NCBI GenBank assembly: GCA_002686215.1
Contig: NZAU01000151.1
Location: forward strand, 1,026-7,589
Length of the DNA stretch: 6,564 nucleotides
DNA from: Candidatus Woesearchaeota archaeon
GTDB taxonomy: Archaea > Nanoarchaeota > Nanoarchaeia > UBA10117 > ARS21
Reading direction: 5' to 3'
Shown here: positions 6,488 through 6,564 of the stretch, piece after piece
Position numbering within the stretch: position 1 is the first letter of the stretch
How the letters are laid out: the number at the start of each line of letters is the position of its first letter
Notes under the pieces: generated by a model
Told to the model about the DNA's origin: nothing
Seen by the model: only the letters and a program-made list of their open reading frames with translations
Databases searched by the model: none
Made by a program: the position numbers and the translations under genes

Positions 6488-6564
6488 ATGGCAGTTGCAC
6501 CACTTAATAAGTTTATAACGATTGCTGTTCCAGTTTCTCCTGGGGAGCAGACAGTTTATACTGC
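6488..6564 (+). CDS. Start of a probable small virion structural protein, cut by the window end
   Basis: An ATG at 6488, one base after the TAA of the fibre-like gene, opens a frame that runs to the window edge (25 codons plus two bases). It begins MAVAPLNKFITIAVPV and continues with SPGEQTVYTA. This opening (APxxKF...I.VPV.PGEQ..Y) resembles the N-termini of short structural proteins I recall from T4-like cyanophage virion modules, but the function cannot be told from 25 residues. No Shine-Dalgarno is visible just upstream, so translation is probably coupled to the preceding gene. The 3' end lies outside the window. Confidence 0.7.
   Translation, partial: MAVAPLNKFITIAVPVSPGEQTVYT

Overview
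The window looks like part of the virion (tail/baseplate) gene block of a T4-like myovirus, most probably a marine cyanophage infecting Synechococcus or Prochlorococcus. Three things point there: an N-terminal gp5-type baseplate-hub domain; a large fibre-like protein built from GIGTT-P and ALQVVGG repeats, which I recall from T4-like cyanophage structural proteins; and AT-rich, tightly packed genes all on the + strand. The family assignments rest on recognising motifs by eye, not on a search.

Layout: (1) 3-2438, an 811-residue gp5-like baseplate hub protein. It has the OB-fold domain, but no lysozyme motif that I can see. The middle is helical and hydrophobic, followed by Gly-Gly-x-Gly-Tyr beta modules, a His-rich HIH motif and a Pro/Thr-Gly/Tyr tail. 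(2) 2460-3128, a 222-residue protein with short beta repeats like the triple-stranded beta-prism of gp5/VgrG spikes; it may supply the needle that is fused to gp5 in phage T4. (3) 3130-6486, an 1118-residue fibre-like virion protein with an 82-residue tandem duplication, about 4.5 copies of a 35-residue repeat, a probable right-handed beta-helix (pectin-lyase-like fold), a GGY module and a C-terminal TSTDQKGNF module. (4) 6488 to the window end, the first 25 codons of another probable virion protein.

The genes are almost contiguous (gaps of 21, 1 and 1 nt) and probably lie on one late transcript. Only the second gene has a strong Shine-Dalgarno; the third and fourth probably depend on translational coupling. 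An exact T4-type late-promoter octamer (TATAAATA) lies inside the end of the third gene, but chance could explain it.

There are no non-coding stretches over 300 bases, and I saw no tRNA, CRISPR array, insertion sequence or convincing terminator. The window is not an obviously new system. The points most worth following are the apparent split of the tail spike into two genes, the missing lysozyme, the HIH motif, and the alternating 210-nt super-period in the fibre repeats.
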